64,000 bases of DNA from an uncultured Bacillota bacterium (GCA_947073765.1 CAMTMZ010000002.1:1-64000); one strand, 5' to 3'; shown: positions 43,891 to 52,880, numbered from the stretch's first letter. Notes: generated from the letters alone by a model not told the origin. Translations and numbers: made by a program.

Positions 43891-44541
43891 CTACCCGTTG
43901 CCCCTTAACGCCGTAATGGCTCCGGGAATGTCTTCCGCCCCGTAGACCGCGGAACCGGCTACCAGCACATTGGCCCCGGCATCAATGACGACAGGGGCTG
44001 TCCCGGGGGCGATGCCTCCATCCACCTCCAGCTCGCAGGCGGGGTTGTACCGGTTAATAAGAGCCCGCACCTGCCGGACTGTCTCCAGTTGTTCCTCCAT
44101 AAATTTCTGTCCGCCAAAGCCGGGCTCGACCGTCATCACCAGCACCATATCCAGCCGTTCAATGTAGGGCAGCACGGCCTCCGCCTTGGTAATGGGCCGC
44201 AGGGCCACCGCCTTTTTCACACCGCAGGCTCCCATGATATCCAGCGCCTGGGCGATGCGGGTGGGGTGGTCGGCCTCCAGGTGGACGGACAGCATGTCCG
44301 CCCCCGCCTGGGCAAAAGCCTCAATGTACCGCGCCGGCTTGTCCACCATCAGATGGACGTCCAAAAACATATCGGTGCACTTTCGAATGGATTGAACCAC
44401 CGGTATTCCTATGGTGATGTTGGGTACAAAGGCACCGTCCATCACGTCTACATGGAGGTAGTCGGCGGAGGACACCTGTTTGATATCCCGCTCCAGGTTG
44501 GCGAAGTCGGCGGACAGGATGGACGGGGCAATTTTAACCAT
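43891..44541 (-). CDS. rpe: Ribulose-phosphate 3-epimerase
   Basis: This 216-residue TIM-barrel enzyme interconverts ribulose-5-phosphate and xylulose-5-phosphate in the pentose phosphate pathway. It starts with APSILSADFANLERDI, then shows the DVMDGAFVPNITIG motif with metal-binding Asp, MTVEPGFGGQKFM, and ELEVDGGIAPGTAP. The start at 44541 has AAAGGAGG upstream; an ATG 13 codons earlier is not preceded by a site. The region upstream (44542-44748) has several hairpins. Confidence 0.96.
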   Translation of the reverse strand: MVKIAPSILSADFANLERDIKQVSSADYLHVDVMDGAFVPNITIGIPVVQSIRKCTDMFLDVHLMVDKPARYIEAFAQAGADMLSVHLEADHPTRIAQALDIMGACGVKKAVALRPITKAEAVLPYIERLDMVLVMTVEPGFGGQKFMEEQLETVRQVRALINRYNPACELEVDGGIAPGTAPVVIDAGANVLVAGSAVYGAEDIPGAITALRGNG

Positions 44542-44565
44542 AGAAGCTTCCTCCTTTTTGTGGAC

Positions 44566-44590
44566 AGGCGCTGGGGACAACCCAGGCGCA
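44566..44590 (-). other. Leader hairpin upstream of rpe
   Basis: On the minus strand GCGCCTGGG and CCCAGCGC, with a short loop, form a stable hairpin about 25 nt before the rpe start, next to its ribosome site. It could limit translation or be part of a longer leader. Confidence 0.4.
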
Positions 44591-44700
44591 TAGGATAATG
44601 CAGCGGAGAGAGGTCCCGGGTGCGGGCAGAGCGCTCCAGGCCGTTCCCACGGCCAAACCCGTCTTCACCAGCCCGGCAGGCCAGCCGCTTTTTTAGATAG

Positions 44701-44745
44701 CCGTCCGCCGGGGGCTGTTTTTCGGTCTCCGGCGGGCGGCAGAAG
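44701..44745 (-). terminator. Possible terminator after ilvA
   Basis: Just past the ilvA stop, a long imperfect stem (GCCGCCCGCCGG against CCGGCGGACGGC) with an A/C-rich loop is seen on the minus strand, followed by TATCTAAAAAA. It lacks a T run, so termination is uncertain. Confidence 0.4.
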
Positions 44746-44748
44746 ATG

Positions 44749-45969
44749 TCAATTGTAAAAATCCCCGGTGTCAGTCTCAACGGCACGGAAGCCCTCTGAC
44801 CGGAGGGCGCTGAGGATCTGTTCCTTGTGGTCGTGGCCGAAGGCCTCCAGGGTGACCCGAAGCTCCACGCCGGACTGCCGGTTGATGTTGACAAACTGGT
44901 TGTGCTCCAGCTTGATTACGTTGCCGTTGTTGTCGGCTAAAATCTGGGCCACGGCCAGCAGAGAGCCAGGGCGGTCGGGGAGCTGAACGGCGAAGGTAAA
45001 GATACGTCCGCGCTGGATCAGCCCGTGCTGCACCAGGGAGGACATGGTAATCACATCCATGTTGCCCCCGGACAGCACACATACCACGTTTTTCCCCTCA
45101 TAGTCCAGGTGGCGCAGGGCGGCCACAGGGAGCAGACCCGCGTTTTCCACCACCATCTTGTGACGCTCCATGATATCCAAAAAGGCCTCCACCAGTTCGC
45201 TGTCCTCAATGGTTATTATCCGGTCCACATTTTTCTGTACATAGGGAAATACCTGATCCCCGGGGGTTTTTACCGCCACGCCGTCTGCAATGGTGGTGGC
45301 GGCAGGAAGGGTGACCACCTGCCCGGCCTCCAGGCTGGCCCGCATGGAGGCGGCGCCGGTGGGCTCCACCCCGATTACCTCCACGTGAGGATTGAGCAGC
45401 TTGGCCAGGGTGGCCACCCCGGCGGCCAGCCCACCCCCTCCAATGGGCACCAGAATCACATCCACATCGGGCAGGTCCTGAAAAATCTCATAGGCGATGG
45501 TGCCCTGGCCGGTGGCCAGGGTCAGGTCATTAAAGGGGTGCACATAGGTCAGCCCCTCCTCCCGGGAGAGCTGGGCGGCCAGCTCAGCGGCGTCGTCGAA
45601 CACCTCGCCGTGGAGAATCACCTTGGCCCCGTAGTCCTTGGTATTGTTTACCTTTACCAGGGGGGTGGTGGTGGGCATGACAATAGTGGCGGCTACCCCG
45701 GCGGCCTGAGCGGCGTAGGCCACCCCCTGGGCGTGGTTGCCGGCGGAGGCGGTGACCAGCCCCCGGCCCTTTTCCTCCTGGGAAAGGGTGCTGATTTTAT
45801 AGTAGGCTCCCCGGAGCTTATAGGCGCCGGTGGCCTGCATGTTCTCCGGCTTGAGGTAGACGGAGTTTTGGCAGTTTTTGGACAGGTAAGGGGAGTGGAT
45901 CAGCGGCGTAGGCCGCAGAACGGCCTGTAAAACGCTCCGGGCCGCCTTAAAAGATTCCAGGGTAAGCAT
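44749..45969 (-). CDS. ilvA: Threonine ammonia-lyase with ACT domain
   Basis: This 406-residue PLP enzyme converts threonine to 2-oxobutanoate, the first step to isoleucine. The PLP-binding Lys is in KPENMQATGAYKLRGAYYK (near residues 45-60), and the phosphate-binding loop is GGGGLAAG. The C-terminal ACT domain (about 330-406, TFAVQLPDRPGSLLAVAQILAD) suggests allosteric control, as in short clostridial-type enzymes. The ATG at 45969 follows AAAGGAGA. It has its own promoter (46007-46035). Confidence 0.94.
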   Translation of the reverse strand: MLTLESFKAARSVLQAVLRPTPLIHSPYLSKNCQNSVYLKPENMQATGAYKLRGAYYKISTLSQEEKGRGLVTASAGNHAQGVAYAAQAAGVAATIVMPTTTPLVKVNNTKDYGAKVILHGEVFDDAAELAAQLSREEGLTYVHPFNDLTLATGQGTIAYEIFQDLPDVDVILVPIGGGGLAAGVATLAKLLNPHVEVIGVEPTGAASMRASLEAGQVVTLPAATTIADGVAVKTPGDQVFPYVQKNVDRIITIEDSELVEAFLDIMERHKMVVENAGLLPVAALRHLDYEGKNVVCVLSGGNMDVITMSSLVQHGLIQRGRIFTFAVQLPDRPGSLLAVAQILADNNGNVIKLEHNQFVNINRQSGVELRVTLEAFGHDHKEQILSALRSEGFRAVETDTGDFYN

Positions 45970-46006
45970 GGTCGGTATCTCCTTTGGGGTATAAAATCTA
46001 CCCCCT

Positions 46007-46035
46007 ATCATACTGAATTGCCGGGGAGAAGTCAA
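46007..46035 (-). promoter_or_regulatory. Promoter of ilvA
   Basis: On the minus strand TTGACT and TATGAT are separated by 17 bp, about 35 nt upstream of the ilvA start. Confidence 0.7.
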
Positions 46036-46060
46036 TGCAATACGGGTAAAATCTCTCTCA

Positions 46061-46621
46061 TCACATCGGTTTGAGATTTTTGTTGAGTCTGTCCACCATC
46101 CAGGCGATTCTGTTTTTCCGCCCTGCATCTGTCTTCGCGTCAAAATACGCCCGGGTGTAGGTTTTTCTCACGGACAGGGGCATAGCTTGAAAATGGGTGT
46201 GGGCAGGCTCATATCCCTCCAGCAGCTTGGACAGGTGGACAATTTGCTCCTCTGTAACCACAGGGGCCGGGGGAGCGTCCCACTGTCCGTTTTCTTTGGC
46301 CCGCTCAATTTGTTCCCAGCCGAACTCGGTCATCAGCCCCTGCGCCTCCAGCGTTTGGGCCAGCATCTTGTTTTTCTCTGACCATCTGCTGTTCTTCCGG
46401 CGCACGGAAAAGTATTTCATGTAGGTCTGCTCATCAATGCGCCGCATCTGACCGTCAATCCAACCAAAGCACAGCGCCTCCTCCAGCGCTTCTCCCGCCT
46501 TGATGGTCTTCGGACCGCCCGCCTTGCCGAATAAAAGCCAGATACCGGCGCTGGACTGGCAGTTGTGATAGAGCCAGTGCCTGAACTGCTCTCTGCTGGC
46601 AAATTCCATAGGATCGTTCAT
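46061..46621 (-). CDS. YdeI/OmpD-associated family protein
   Basis: This 186-residue protein matches the YdeI/OmpD-associated family, which includes proteins annotated as bacteriocin-protection factors. The typical stretch KTIKAGEALEEALCFGWIDGQMRRID (about 38-63) and FSVRRKNSRWSEKNK (about 71-85) are clear. It also has the C-terminal KTYTRAYFDAKTDAGRKNRIAWMVDRL pattern. The biochemical role is unknown. GGGGG precedes the ATG. A promoter lies at 46655-46683, and ilvA is the next gene downstream on the same strand. Confidence 0.85.
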   Translation of the reverse strand: MNDPMEFASREQFRHWLYHNCQSSAGIWLLFGKAGGPKTIKAGEALEEALCFGWIDGQMRRIDEQTYMKYFSVRRKNSRWSEKNKMLAQTLEAQGLMTEFGWEQIERAKENGQWDAPPAPVVTEEQIVHLSKLLEGYEPAHTHFQAMPLSVRKTYTRAYFDAKTDAGRKNRIAWMVDRLNKNLKPM

Positions 46622-46654
46622 GCCGCGTGCCCCCTGTTCCGTTTTCTGGCTGGA

Positions 46655-46683
46655 ATTTTACCACAGGATGGGGCTTGATTCAA
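46655..46683 (-). promoter_or_regulatory. Promoter of the YdeI-family gene
   Basis: On the minus strand TTGAAT and TAAAAT are separated by 17 bp, about 35 nt upstream of the ATG. Confidence 0.6.
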
Positions 46684-46735
46684 TTGGTTTAGGAAAATTT
46701 ATCGGAAGATTTAAACAAAATTTTTGCAAACTATC

Positions 46736-46764
46736 TTGACAACTGGCCCAACCTTTTATATAAT
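46736..46764 (+). promoter_or_regulatory. Promoter of rplJ-rplL
   Basis: A perfect TTGACA and a perfect TATAAT are separated by 17 bp. The transcription start would lie just before the L10 leader. Confidence 0.9.
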
Positions 46765-46774
46765 ACGCCTTGCG

Positions 46775-46879
46775 TTCAAAGACAGCAGGGGCCCTTGGGC
46801 ATAATTCCTGCCGAGAGTGCTTTCAAAGGAAATACTTTGATGGTACTGTCCTTCTGTCTTTTCGACGGAAGGTTTTTTG
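46775..46879 (+). ncRNA. Ribosomal protein L10 leader RNA
   Basis: The leader has the conserved L10-binding architecture: AAAGACAGC, a stem with GGGC-ATAAT, the CCTGCCGAGAG block, and a paired closing region. Excess L10 (as L10-L7/L12) binds it and reduces expression of rplJ-rplL. A T-run hairpin at its 3' end (46850-46878) is the attenuator. Confidence 0.92.
46850..46878 (+). terminator. Attenuator terminator in the L10 leader
   Basis: A 9-bp stem (CCTTCTGTC against GACGGAAGG, one G-T pair) with a TTTTC loop is followed by six T. It stands 36 nt before the rplJ start. Confidence 0.85.
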
Positions 46880-46914
46880 TTTCGCACCAACAATTTCTGG
46901 AGGTGAAACCAAAC

Positions 46915-47469
46915 ATGCCTAACGCAAAGGTCCTGTCCGAGAAGAAGGCCATTGTGGCCGCCCTGGAGGAACAGCTGAAGGGCGCCGCCAGCGGCGTGCT
47001 GGTGGACTACAAGGGCATCACCGTGGCCGAGGACACCGCCCTGCGCGCCGAGCTGCGCCAGAACGATGTGCAGTACAGCGTGGTGAAGAACACTCTGGTT
47101 CGCTTTGCCCTGAACGACGCCGGGCTGAAGGAGCTGGATGAGGTGCTCAGCGGCACTACATCCCTGGCCACCAGCGCTGGCGATCCCATTGCCCCGATGC
47201 GTGTGGTGAACAAGCACGCCAAGAAGCTGGGCGAGAGCAAGTTCAACATCAAGGGCGGCTTTATGGACGGCAAGGTCCTCTCCCTGGAGGAGATCCTGGC
47301 CCTGGCCGAGCTGCCCGCCAAGGACGTCCTGCAGGCGCAGGCTCTTGGTATGATGCTGGCTCCCATTACCAGCCTGGCCATCGTGCTCAAAGCCATTGCC
47401 GAGCAGGGCGGCGAGCCCGCCGCCAAGGAGGAGGCCGCCCCCGCTGAGGAGACCCCCGCCGCCGAGTAA
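46915..47469 (+). CDS. rplJ: Ribosomal protein uL10
   Basis: This 184-residue protein forms the base of the ribosomal stalk and holds L7/L12 dimers. Family features are KVLSEKKAIVAALEEQLKGAASGVLVDYKGITV at the start, SVVKNTLVRFAL, and the Lys/Gly-rich middle. The C-terminal helix is followed by an Ala/Glu-rich tail (about 165-184). CTGGAGGTG precedes the ATG. The L10 leader before it controls both stalk genes; rplL follows 69 nt later. Confidence 0.97.
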   Translation: MPNAKVLSEKKAIVAALEEQLKGAASGVLVDYKGITVAEDTALRAELRQNDVQYSVVKNTLVRFALNDAGLKELDEVLSGTTSLATSAGDPIAPMRVVNKHAKKLGESKFNIKGGFMDGKVLSLEEILALAELPAKDVLQAQALGMMLAPITSLAIVLKAIAEQGGEPAAKEEAAPAEETPAAE

Positions 47470-47538
47470 GCGGCACATACCCGCTCCCAACCGGGAGACA
47501 ACAAATTTAACATTATACTATTAGGAGGTTTATTTATC

Positions 47539-47913
47539 ATGGCTAGTGAGAAGATTACTGCTCTGATCGAGGAAGTCAAGGCTCTTACTGTTCTGGAGCT
47601 GTCCGAGCTGGTGAAGGCTCTGGAGGAGGAGTTCGGCGTGTCTGCCGCTGCTATGGCCGCTCCCGCCGCTGCCGGCCCCGCTGAGGCCGCCGCTGAGAAG
47701 ACCGAGTTCGATGTGGTCCTGGCCGGCTTCGACGCCGCCGCCAAGATCAAGGTCATCAAGGCTGTCCGCGAGATTACCGGTCTGGGCCTGGCCGAGGCCA
47801 AGGCTGCCGTCGAGGGCGCCCCCAAGACCCTGAAGGAGGCCGTCTCCAAGGACGAGGCCGAGGAGCTGAAGAAGAAGCTGGAAGAGGCTGGCGCCAAGGT
47901 GGAGCTGAAGTAA
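47539..47913 (+). CDS. rplL: Ribosomal protein bL12 (L7/L12)
   Basis: This 124-residue protein forms the ribosomal stalk that recruits translation GTPases. The N-terminal dimerisation domain (about 1-32), an Ala-rich hinge (about 36-52) and the C-terminal domain with [41 protein letters not shown] are all intact. TTAGGAGG precedes the ATG. It is the last gene before a strong terminator. Confidence 0.98.
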   Translation: MASEKITALIEEVKALTVLELSELVKALEEEFGVSAAAMAAPAAAGPAEAAAEKTEFDVVLAGFDAAAKIKVIKAVREITGLGLAEAKAAVEGAPKTLKEAVSKDEAEELKKKLEEAGAKVELK

Positions 47914-47949
47914 GCCTGCCCAAGGTTCGATCTAACCACCCCAAAGAAG

Positions 47950-47984
47950 GGCCTGAGTCACTTGTTGTGACTCAGGCCTTTTTC
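47950..47984 (+). terminator. Terminator after rplL
   Basis: A perfect 12-bp stem (GGCCTGAGTCAC against GTGACTCAGGCC) is followed by TTTTTCTT, directly before the convergent glyA. Confidence 0.9.
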
Positions 47985-49229
47985 TTATTGATAGAGGGGA
48001 TAGCGGGCGCACAGCTGGGTCACGCCCTGCCGTATGGACTGGGCGGTGTCCTCAAAGCGGTTGATTGTGTCGTCGATCCAGCCGGCAATGAGGGCCATTT
48101 CCTCAGCGCCAAAGCCCCGGGTGGTAACGGCGGGGGTGCCCAGCCGCAGGCCGGAGGTGATAAAAGGGCTCAAGGGCTCGTTGGGCACGGCGTTTTTGTT
48201 GGCGGTGATGTACACCTCATCCAGGCGGTTTTGCAGCTCCCTGCCGGTTACGCCGGTGCCCCGCAGGTCCAGTAGCATCAGGTGGTTGTCCGTCCCGCCG
48301 GACACCAGCTTCAGGTTCCGTTTCAGCAGCTCCCGGGCCAGAGTCTGGGCGTTTTCCACTACCCTGCGCCCATATTCCCGGAAGGCGGGCTGGAGCGCCT
48401 CCTGAAAACACACCGCTTTGGCGGCGATGGTGTGCATCAGCGGACCGCCCTGGGTTCCGGGGAATATGGCTTTGTCCAGCTTTTTCCCCAGTTCCGGGTC
48501 CCGGCTGAGAATCACGCCGCCCCTGGGACCCCGCAGGGTCTTGTGGGTGGTGGTGGTAACCACATCGGCATAGGGCACCGGGTTGGGGTGGACTCCGGCG
48601 GCCACCAGGCCCGCAATGTGGGCCATGTCCACAAAGAGAAAGGCCCCCACTTCTCTGGCAATGTCGGCAAAGCGGGCAAAATCGATGGTTCGGGGATAGG
48701 CGGAGGCCCCGGCGATGATCATGCTCGGCTTTTTCTCCCGGGCCAGCTGTTCCAGAGCTTCGTAGTTAATCAGGCCGTTTTCGTCCACGGTGTAGGGGAT
48801 GATATTGTACAGCAGCCCGGACTGGTTTACCGGGGAGCCGTGGGTGAGGTGGCCGCCGTTGTCCAGGCTCATACCCAGCACTGTGTCACCGGGCCGGCAC
48901 AGAGCTTGATACACCGCCATATTGGCCTGGGCCCCGGAGTGGGGCTGCACGTTGGCGTAGGCCGCCCCGAAGAGCTGACACACCCGGTGCCTGGCTTCCT
49001 CTTCTACCAGGTCCACATACTCGCAGCCCCCATAGTACCGCCTGCCGGGGTAGCCCTCGGCATATTTGTTGGTCAGTACTGAGCCCATGGCCGCCAGCAC
49101 CGCTTGGCTGACAATATTCTCCGAGGCGATGAGCTCAATGTTTCGCCTCTGCCGCTGCAGCTCCAAATCCATCATATCTCCGATGACGGGGTCCCGCTCT
49201 TTGATCAGTGCCAGGTTGTCTCTCACCAT
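47985..49229 (-). CDS. glyA: Serine hydroxymethyltransferase
   Basis: This 414-residue PLP enzyme interconverts serine and glycine while charging tetrahydrofolate with a one-carbon unit. The PLP Lys is in [16 protein letters not shown] (near residues 222-237), and the family blocks [36 protein letters not shown] and [11 protein letters not shown] are all present. The length is typical. It lies 54 nt downstream of the amidase-like gene on the same strand, so the two could be on one transcript. Confidence 0.97.
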   Translation of the reverse strand: MVRDNLALIKERDPVIGDMMDLELQRQRRNIELIASENIVSQAVLAAMGSVLTNKYAEGYPGRRYYGGCEYVDLVEEEARHRVCQLFGAAYANVQPHSGAQANMAVYQALCRPGDTVLGMSLDNGGHLTHGSPVNQSGLLYNIIPYTVDENGLINYEALEQLAREKKPSMIIAGASAYPRTIDFARFADIAREVGAFLFVDMAHIAGLVAAGVHPNPVPYADVVTTTTHKTLRGPRGGVILSRDPELGKKLDKAIFPGTQGGPLMHTIAAKAVCFQEALQPAFREYGRRVVENAQTLARELLKRNLKLVSGGTDNHLMLLDLRGTGVTGRELQNRLDEVYITANKNAVPNEPLSPFITSGLRLGTPAVTTRGFGAEEMALIAGWIDDTINRFEDTAQSIRQGVTQLCARYPLYQ

Positions 49230-49283
49230 AGGGAAACCTCATTTCTCTTTGTAGTCATGCCGCCATTTGTTCTGCCGGGGATA

Positions 49284-50102
49284 TTACGTCCCCGTTCTGC
49301 CGATGGAATACAGATCCGTCCGCCTGGCCGTCAGCAGGGGAAGCTGCCGGCGGATGGATTCAATCTGGGTCAAATCAATGTCCACCACGGCGTTGACCGG
49401 GGTCTCGTCCGCGCGGTAGAGAACATCTCCCCAAGGGGATGCTGCTATGGAATTGGCATAGGACACATACCCCTGGTGGGATCGGGCGGGAGCCACTCCC
49501 GCAGTGAAAAGCTGGTTGTCCACCGCCCGCTGCCGGAACATCAGCTCCCAGTGGGCGGGGCCTGTAGTCATGTTAAAGGCGGCGGGCACAAAGATGCACC
49601 GCGCCCCCTCCAGGGCCATAACCCGGGCCAGCTCAGGAAAGCGGAAATCAAAGCAGATACACAGCCCCATTTTGCCAAACTCGGTGTCGAACAGGGTGAT
49701 GCTGTCTCCAGCGGTAAAGGTGGCCGACTCCCGAAAGACCTGTCCGCCGTCGATGGCGATGTCAAACAGATGGACCTTTTTGTGGACCGCGATTACCCGG
49801 CCGGTCCGGTCAAAGACAAAGGAGGCGTTGTAAATCTTCTCGTTTTCCAGCAAAGGGATGGAGCCCCCCACCAGATATACGCCATGCTTGGCCGCCGCGG
49901 CGCTCAGCCGCTCCACAGACCTCCCCTCCCGGGGCTCCGCGTTGGCCACAAAGGCGGCGTTGTGGTAGGGGCAGTTAAACATCTCCCCCAGGACAACGAT
50001 ATCCGCGCCCCCCTCCACCGCTTGGCGGATGTTATCCTCCGCCCGGGTCAGGTTTACCTCCTTGCTGCTGTCCACCAGGGCCTGAACAATTCCAAGACGC
50101 AT
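49284..50102 (-). CDS. Carbon-nitrogen hydrolase, omega-amidase/NIT2-like
   Basis: This 272-residue nitrilase-superfamily protein shows the Glu-Lys-Cys catalytic triad: GEMFNCPY (Glu), HKKVHLFDI (Lys) and GLCICFDFRFPE (Cys). It is closest in style to omega-amidases, which hydrolyse 2-oxoglutaramate or 2-oxosuccinamate, but other amides are possible. I chose the start at 50102 because AAGGAAGG lies upstream; an ATG eight codons earlier overlaps no site. It may be co-transcribed with glyA. Confidence 0.88.
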   Translation of the reverse strand: MRLGIVQALVDSSKEVNLTRAEDNIRQAVEGGADIVVLGEMFNCPYHNAAFVANAEPREGRSVERLSAAAAKHGVYLVGGSIPLLENEKIYNASFVFDRTGRVIAVHKKVHLFDIAIDGGQVFRESATFTAGDSITLFDTEFGKMGLCICFDFRFPELARVMALEGARCIFVPAAFNMTTGPAHWELMFRQRAVDNQLFTAGVAPARSHQGYVSYANSIAASPWGDVLYRADETPVNAVVDIDLTQIESIRRQLPLLTARRTDLYSIGRTGT

Positions 50103-50174
50103 GCCGCATCCTTCCTTTCTGAACATGGAGCAGATCTGTCCTCCATAATATTTCCGCTTTCAGCTTGAAATAAG

Positions 50175-50202
50175 CCCGCCGGCAGAACTCCCCTGCCGGC
50201 GG
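50175..50202 (-). terminator. Terminator after the crotonase gene
   Basis: A 10- to 11-bp GC-rich stem (CCGCCGGCAG against CTGCCGGCGG) lies just past the crotonase stop codon; on the minus strand the T-poor flank GCTTATTTC follows, so it is moderately supported. Confidence 0.65.
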
Positions 50203-50209
50203 TTTTACG

Positions 50210-50983
50210 CTATCTGTTCTTGAAGGAGGCGAGCTTCTCCTTGTTGACAAATGCCTTCATGGCGTCCTTCTGGTCCTCAGTGGCGAAGCACAGGCCAAAG
50301 GCCTCCGCCTCAAAGGCGGCGCCGGTGGCCATGTCGGTCTGCATCCCCCGGCGGATGGCCGCCTTGGACTGCCGCACCGCCACCTGGGCGTTGGCGGCGA
50401 TGGCTCCGGCCAGTTCAATGGCTTTGTCCATCAGCTCCTCCGCGGGGTAGACATGGCTGACAAGGCCCATGCGCTGGGCCTCCTCGGCCTTGATGGTCTT
50501 GGCGGTGAGGATGAGCTCCATGGCGTTGGATACCCCCACGATCCGGGCCAGGCGCTGGGTGCCGCCGAAACCGGGGGTGATGCCCAGGCCCACCTCGGGC
50601 TGACCGAACTTGGCCTTCTCGCTGGCCAGGCGAATGTCACAGGCCATGGACAGCTCGCAGCCGCCCCCAAGGGCAAAGCCGTTGACGGCGGCGATGGTGG
50701 GCTTGCTCAGGTTCTCCAGCTTCAGGAATACCCCGTTGCCGTAGGCGCCGAAAGCTTTGCCCTCCACAGCGGTGAAATTGGACATCTGGCCGATGTCCGC
50801 CCCGGCGACAAAGGACCTGCCCGCCCCGGTGACAATGGCCACCAGAATTTCAGGGTCAGCCTCCACCTGGTCCAGCACGACGTTCAGGTCCTCCAGCACC
50901 TGCCTGTCCAGGGCGTTGAGGGCCTCGGGCCGGTTCATGGTGACGACGCCCACAGGGCCCTTCTTCTCTAGCGTGACAAACAT
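50210..50983 (-). CDS. Enoyl-CoA hydratase/crotonase
   Basis: This 257-residue protein is a crotonase-family enzyme that hydrates enoyl-CoA to 3-hydroxyacyl-CoA. The oxyanion-hole loops AGADIGQM and ALGGGCELSMACDIR, and the catalytic Glu-rich segments GQPEVGLGITPGFGGTQRL, are complete. In butyrate-forming Clostridia such enzymes act on crotonyl-CoA, but the usual partner genes (thl, hbd, bcd) are not here, so its pathway is unassigned. AAGGAGG precedes the ATG. It has its own promoter. Confidence 0.9.
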   Translation of the reverse strand: MFVTLEKKGPVGVVTMNRPEALNALDRQVLEDLNVVLDQVEADPEILVAIVTGAGRSFVAGADIGQMSNFTAVEGKAFGAYGNGVFLKLENLSKPTIAAVNGFALGGGCELSMACDIRLASEKAKFGQPEVGLGITPGFGGTQRLARIVGVSNAMELILTAKTIKAEEAQRMGLVSHVYPAEELMDKAIELAGAIAANAQVAVRQSKAAIRRGMQTDMATGAAFEAEAFGLCFATEDQKDAMKAFVNKEKLASFKNR

Positions 50984-51018
50984 AGGAAAATTCCTCCTTA
51001 TTTTTAAGTGTTGGTCCC

Positions 51019-51047
51019 ATTATAGCGGATATTTTCTAAAAGGGCAA
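51019..51047 (-). promoter_or_regulatory. Promoter of the crotonase gene
   Basis: On the minus strand TTGCCC and a perfect TATAAT are separated by 17 bp, about 40 nt upstream of the ATG. Confidence 0.7.
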
Positions 51048-51307
51048 GAAACCTTTGAAAATTTTTGCTCCTGCGATAAATAAGAGAGTGAAATGATAGG
51101 AAAGAGTCTGCATAAGACAGAAAAAATGGCTGATATCTGTTTGTGCCGTGGTCAAATGGAGCGCCGGCGTTTCTGCAGATTCTGGTTTAAACGGAGATTG
51201 AAGGGCCCTTGGATCATCTCCAATTATGTGTCGCGCCAAGCATCACGGAAATTATTTACGGATAAGCAGCTCCCCTCTCGAATAGATTGTCAGGAGGGGG
51301 GATTATC
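51048..51307. other. Intergenic region before the SpoVB-type gene
   Basis: About 260 nt hold no convincing gene. A dyad (GGAGAT ... AAGGGCCCTT ... ATCTCC, near 51196-51224) may form a hairpin. A plus-strand reading frame at 51093-51362 overlaps the next gene and looks non-coding. I could not place a promoter for the SpoVB-type gene; a sporulation sigma factor is possible. Confidence 0.4.
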
Positions 51308-52837
51308 TTGTCTGAAAAAATGCTGTCCGCGGGGCAGGGAGCGCTGTTTCTCACGGCGCTGAGCGCCGTCTCCCAGCTGCTGGGTTTCTGCTACCGGGTC
51401 ATTTTGTCCAGGCTGGTGGGGGCGGAGGTGATGGGACTGTATCAGCTCGTCATGCCGGTGTGTGCGGTAATTATGTCCCTCACCGCCGTGGGACTTACCT
51501 CGGCGGTATCCAACCTTACCTCTCAGCACCTGGCCCTGGGCAACCGCAGGGCGGCGGATCAGACACTGTCCACCTGTTTAAAGCTGTTTTTCCTCCTGCT
51601 TCTCCCCGTGGGGACGGTCGTGATTTTAGGCTCTGACGCCATCTCCGTACATCTCCTGGGGGACGCCCGCACTCAGCTGGGTCTGATTCTCCTCATTCCC
51701 TGTGTGGCCCTCACCGGAGTGGAAAACTGCCACAAACACTTTTTCTACGGCGCCGGGATGGTGCGGCCTCCCGCCGTTGTAGAGCTGCTGGAGCAGTTTG
51801 TACGCACCATTGCGGTCATTGTTCTGCTGGTGCTTTTTTTGCCCCAGTACCCGGAGCGGGTGGTAGGACTCATTGTGATGGGAATGGTTATCTGCGAGGT
51901 GTTCTCCTCCTGCGCGCTGGCGATTCTCTACCGGCGGCGGCGGGGCCTCCTCACCGGCCAGGGGGAGGCGGGCAGGGTCCGCCGCCGGCGGATCTTTTCC
52001 ATTGCTCTGCCCGTGGGGCTCAACGCCCTGCTGGGCAACCTGCTTTCTGCGGCCAACTCTGCCCTCGTCCCGCAAAAACTGGTGGAAGGGGGGGTAGACC
52101 GCTCCGCCGCCGTCTCCCAGTTCGGGGTGGTGTGCGGTATGACCATGCCCATGCTGTCGCTGCCCATTGTATTTCTGGGGGCGCTGAATCTGGTTATGAT
52201 GCCCCGCCTGGCCCGGGCCTGTGCCCTGGACCGTCCCGCCGAGGCCCGCCGGCTCATCTCCCAGGCCATTTCCGCCGTGTCGCTGCTCACCCTGCCCTGC
52301 ATGGCTTTTATGGTGGTGGTGGGCCCCGACCTGGGGCGGGCCATGTTCCACCAGGCGGGGGTGGGGGAGTACCTGATCCCCCTGGCCTGCGTGATGGCCA
52401 TGAGCTGCGGAACTTCGGTGCTGGCCTGCGCCCTTAACGGAGTGGGCCGCCAGCGGACGGTGGCCGCGATTTCCCTGACGGGCGGGGTGGTGCAGCTGGG
52501 GTTCACCCTGGCCCTGGTTCCTCTGCCCGGGGTAGGCATGGCCGGCTATGTGGCCGGGGCGGCGGTCTCCACCGCCCTGGAGCTGGGGCTGTGCCTGTGG
52601 CAGGTTGTCCGGGTTACAGGGCTTGCGGTGCGGCCCTTCCAGTGGATGGCCGCCCCCGGTCTGGCGTCTGTGCTGGCGGGGCTGACGGGCAACCTCCTGT
52701 TCCGGGTGCTGAAGGACTCCGGCCTGGCACCTGTCCCCGCCGGGCTGGCCACCCTGGTCTTTGCCCTGGTGCTCTATTTAGCCTCCCTGCAGGCCCAGGG
52801 AGTGAAAGCTGGGGAAGTGCTGCGGCTGGACTGGTGA
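51308..52837 (+). CDS. spoVB: Stage V sporulation protein B-type MOP flippase
   Basis: This 509-residue protein has about twelve to fourteen hydrophobic segments and belongs to the polysaccharide-type MOP flippases that include SpoVB and YtgP. The start shows the typical GALFLTALSAVSQLLGFCYRVILSRLVGAEVMGLYQL stretch. SpoVB helps make spore cortex by moving lipid-linked precursors. The start is TTG at 51308, eight bases after AGGAGGGGGG; the ATG at 51320 is too far from it. Whether it is SpoVB itself or a related flippase cannot be fixed by eye. Confidence 0.85.
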   Translation: MSEKMLSAGQGALFLTALSAVSQLLGFCYRVILSRLVGAEVMGLYQLVMPVCAVIMSLTAVGLTSAVSNLTSQHLALGNRRAADQTLSTCLKLFFLLLLPVGTVVILGSDAISVHLLGDARTQLGLILLIPCVALTGVENCHKHFFYGAGMVRPPAVVELLEQFVRTIAVIVLLVLFLPQYPERVVGLIVMGMVICEVFSSCALAILYRRRRGLLTGQGEAGRVRRRRIFSIALPVGLNALLGNLLSAANSALVPQKLVEGGVDRSAAVSQFGVVCGMTMPMLSLPIVFLGALNLVMMPRLARACALDRPAEARRLISQAISAVSLLTLPCMAFMVVVGPDLGRAMFHQAGVGEYLIPLACVMAMSCGTSVLACALNGVGRQRTVAAISLTGGVVQLGFTLALVPLPGVGMAGYVAGAAVSTALELGLCLWQVVRVTGLAVRPFQWMAAPGLASVLAGLTGNLLFRVLKDSGLAPVPAGLATLVFALVLYLASLQAQGVKAGEVLRLDW

Positions 52838-52844
52838 AAACGCA

Positions 52845-52877
52845 CAGCGGTCCCGTCCATAAAGGACGGGACCGCTG
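52845..52877. terminator. Bidirectional terminator between the flippase and MATE genes
   Basis: A perfect 14-bp stem (CAGCGGTCCCGTCC against GGACGGGACCGCTG) with a short loop lies between convergent genes. Confidence 0.8.
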
Positions 52878-52880
52878 GAA

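Noticed and set aside
44542..44748. A T-box riboswitch in the ilvA-rpe spacer.
   Set aside because: No T-box sequence (GGTGGNACCGCG) is present, and the spacer lies downstream of ilvA, not upstream.
51093..51362. An 89-codon plus-strand frame before the SpoVB-type gene.
   Set aside because: It overlaps the well-supported flippase gene by 55 nt, has an odd Arg/Lys/Cys-rich composition, and shows no recognisable family.
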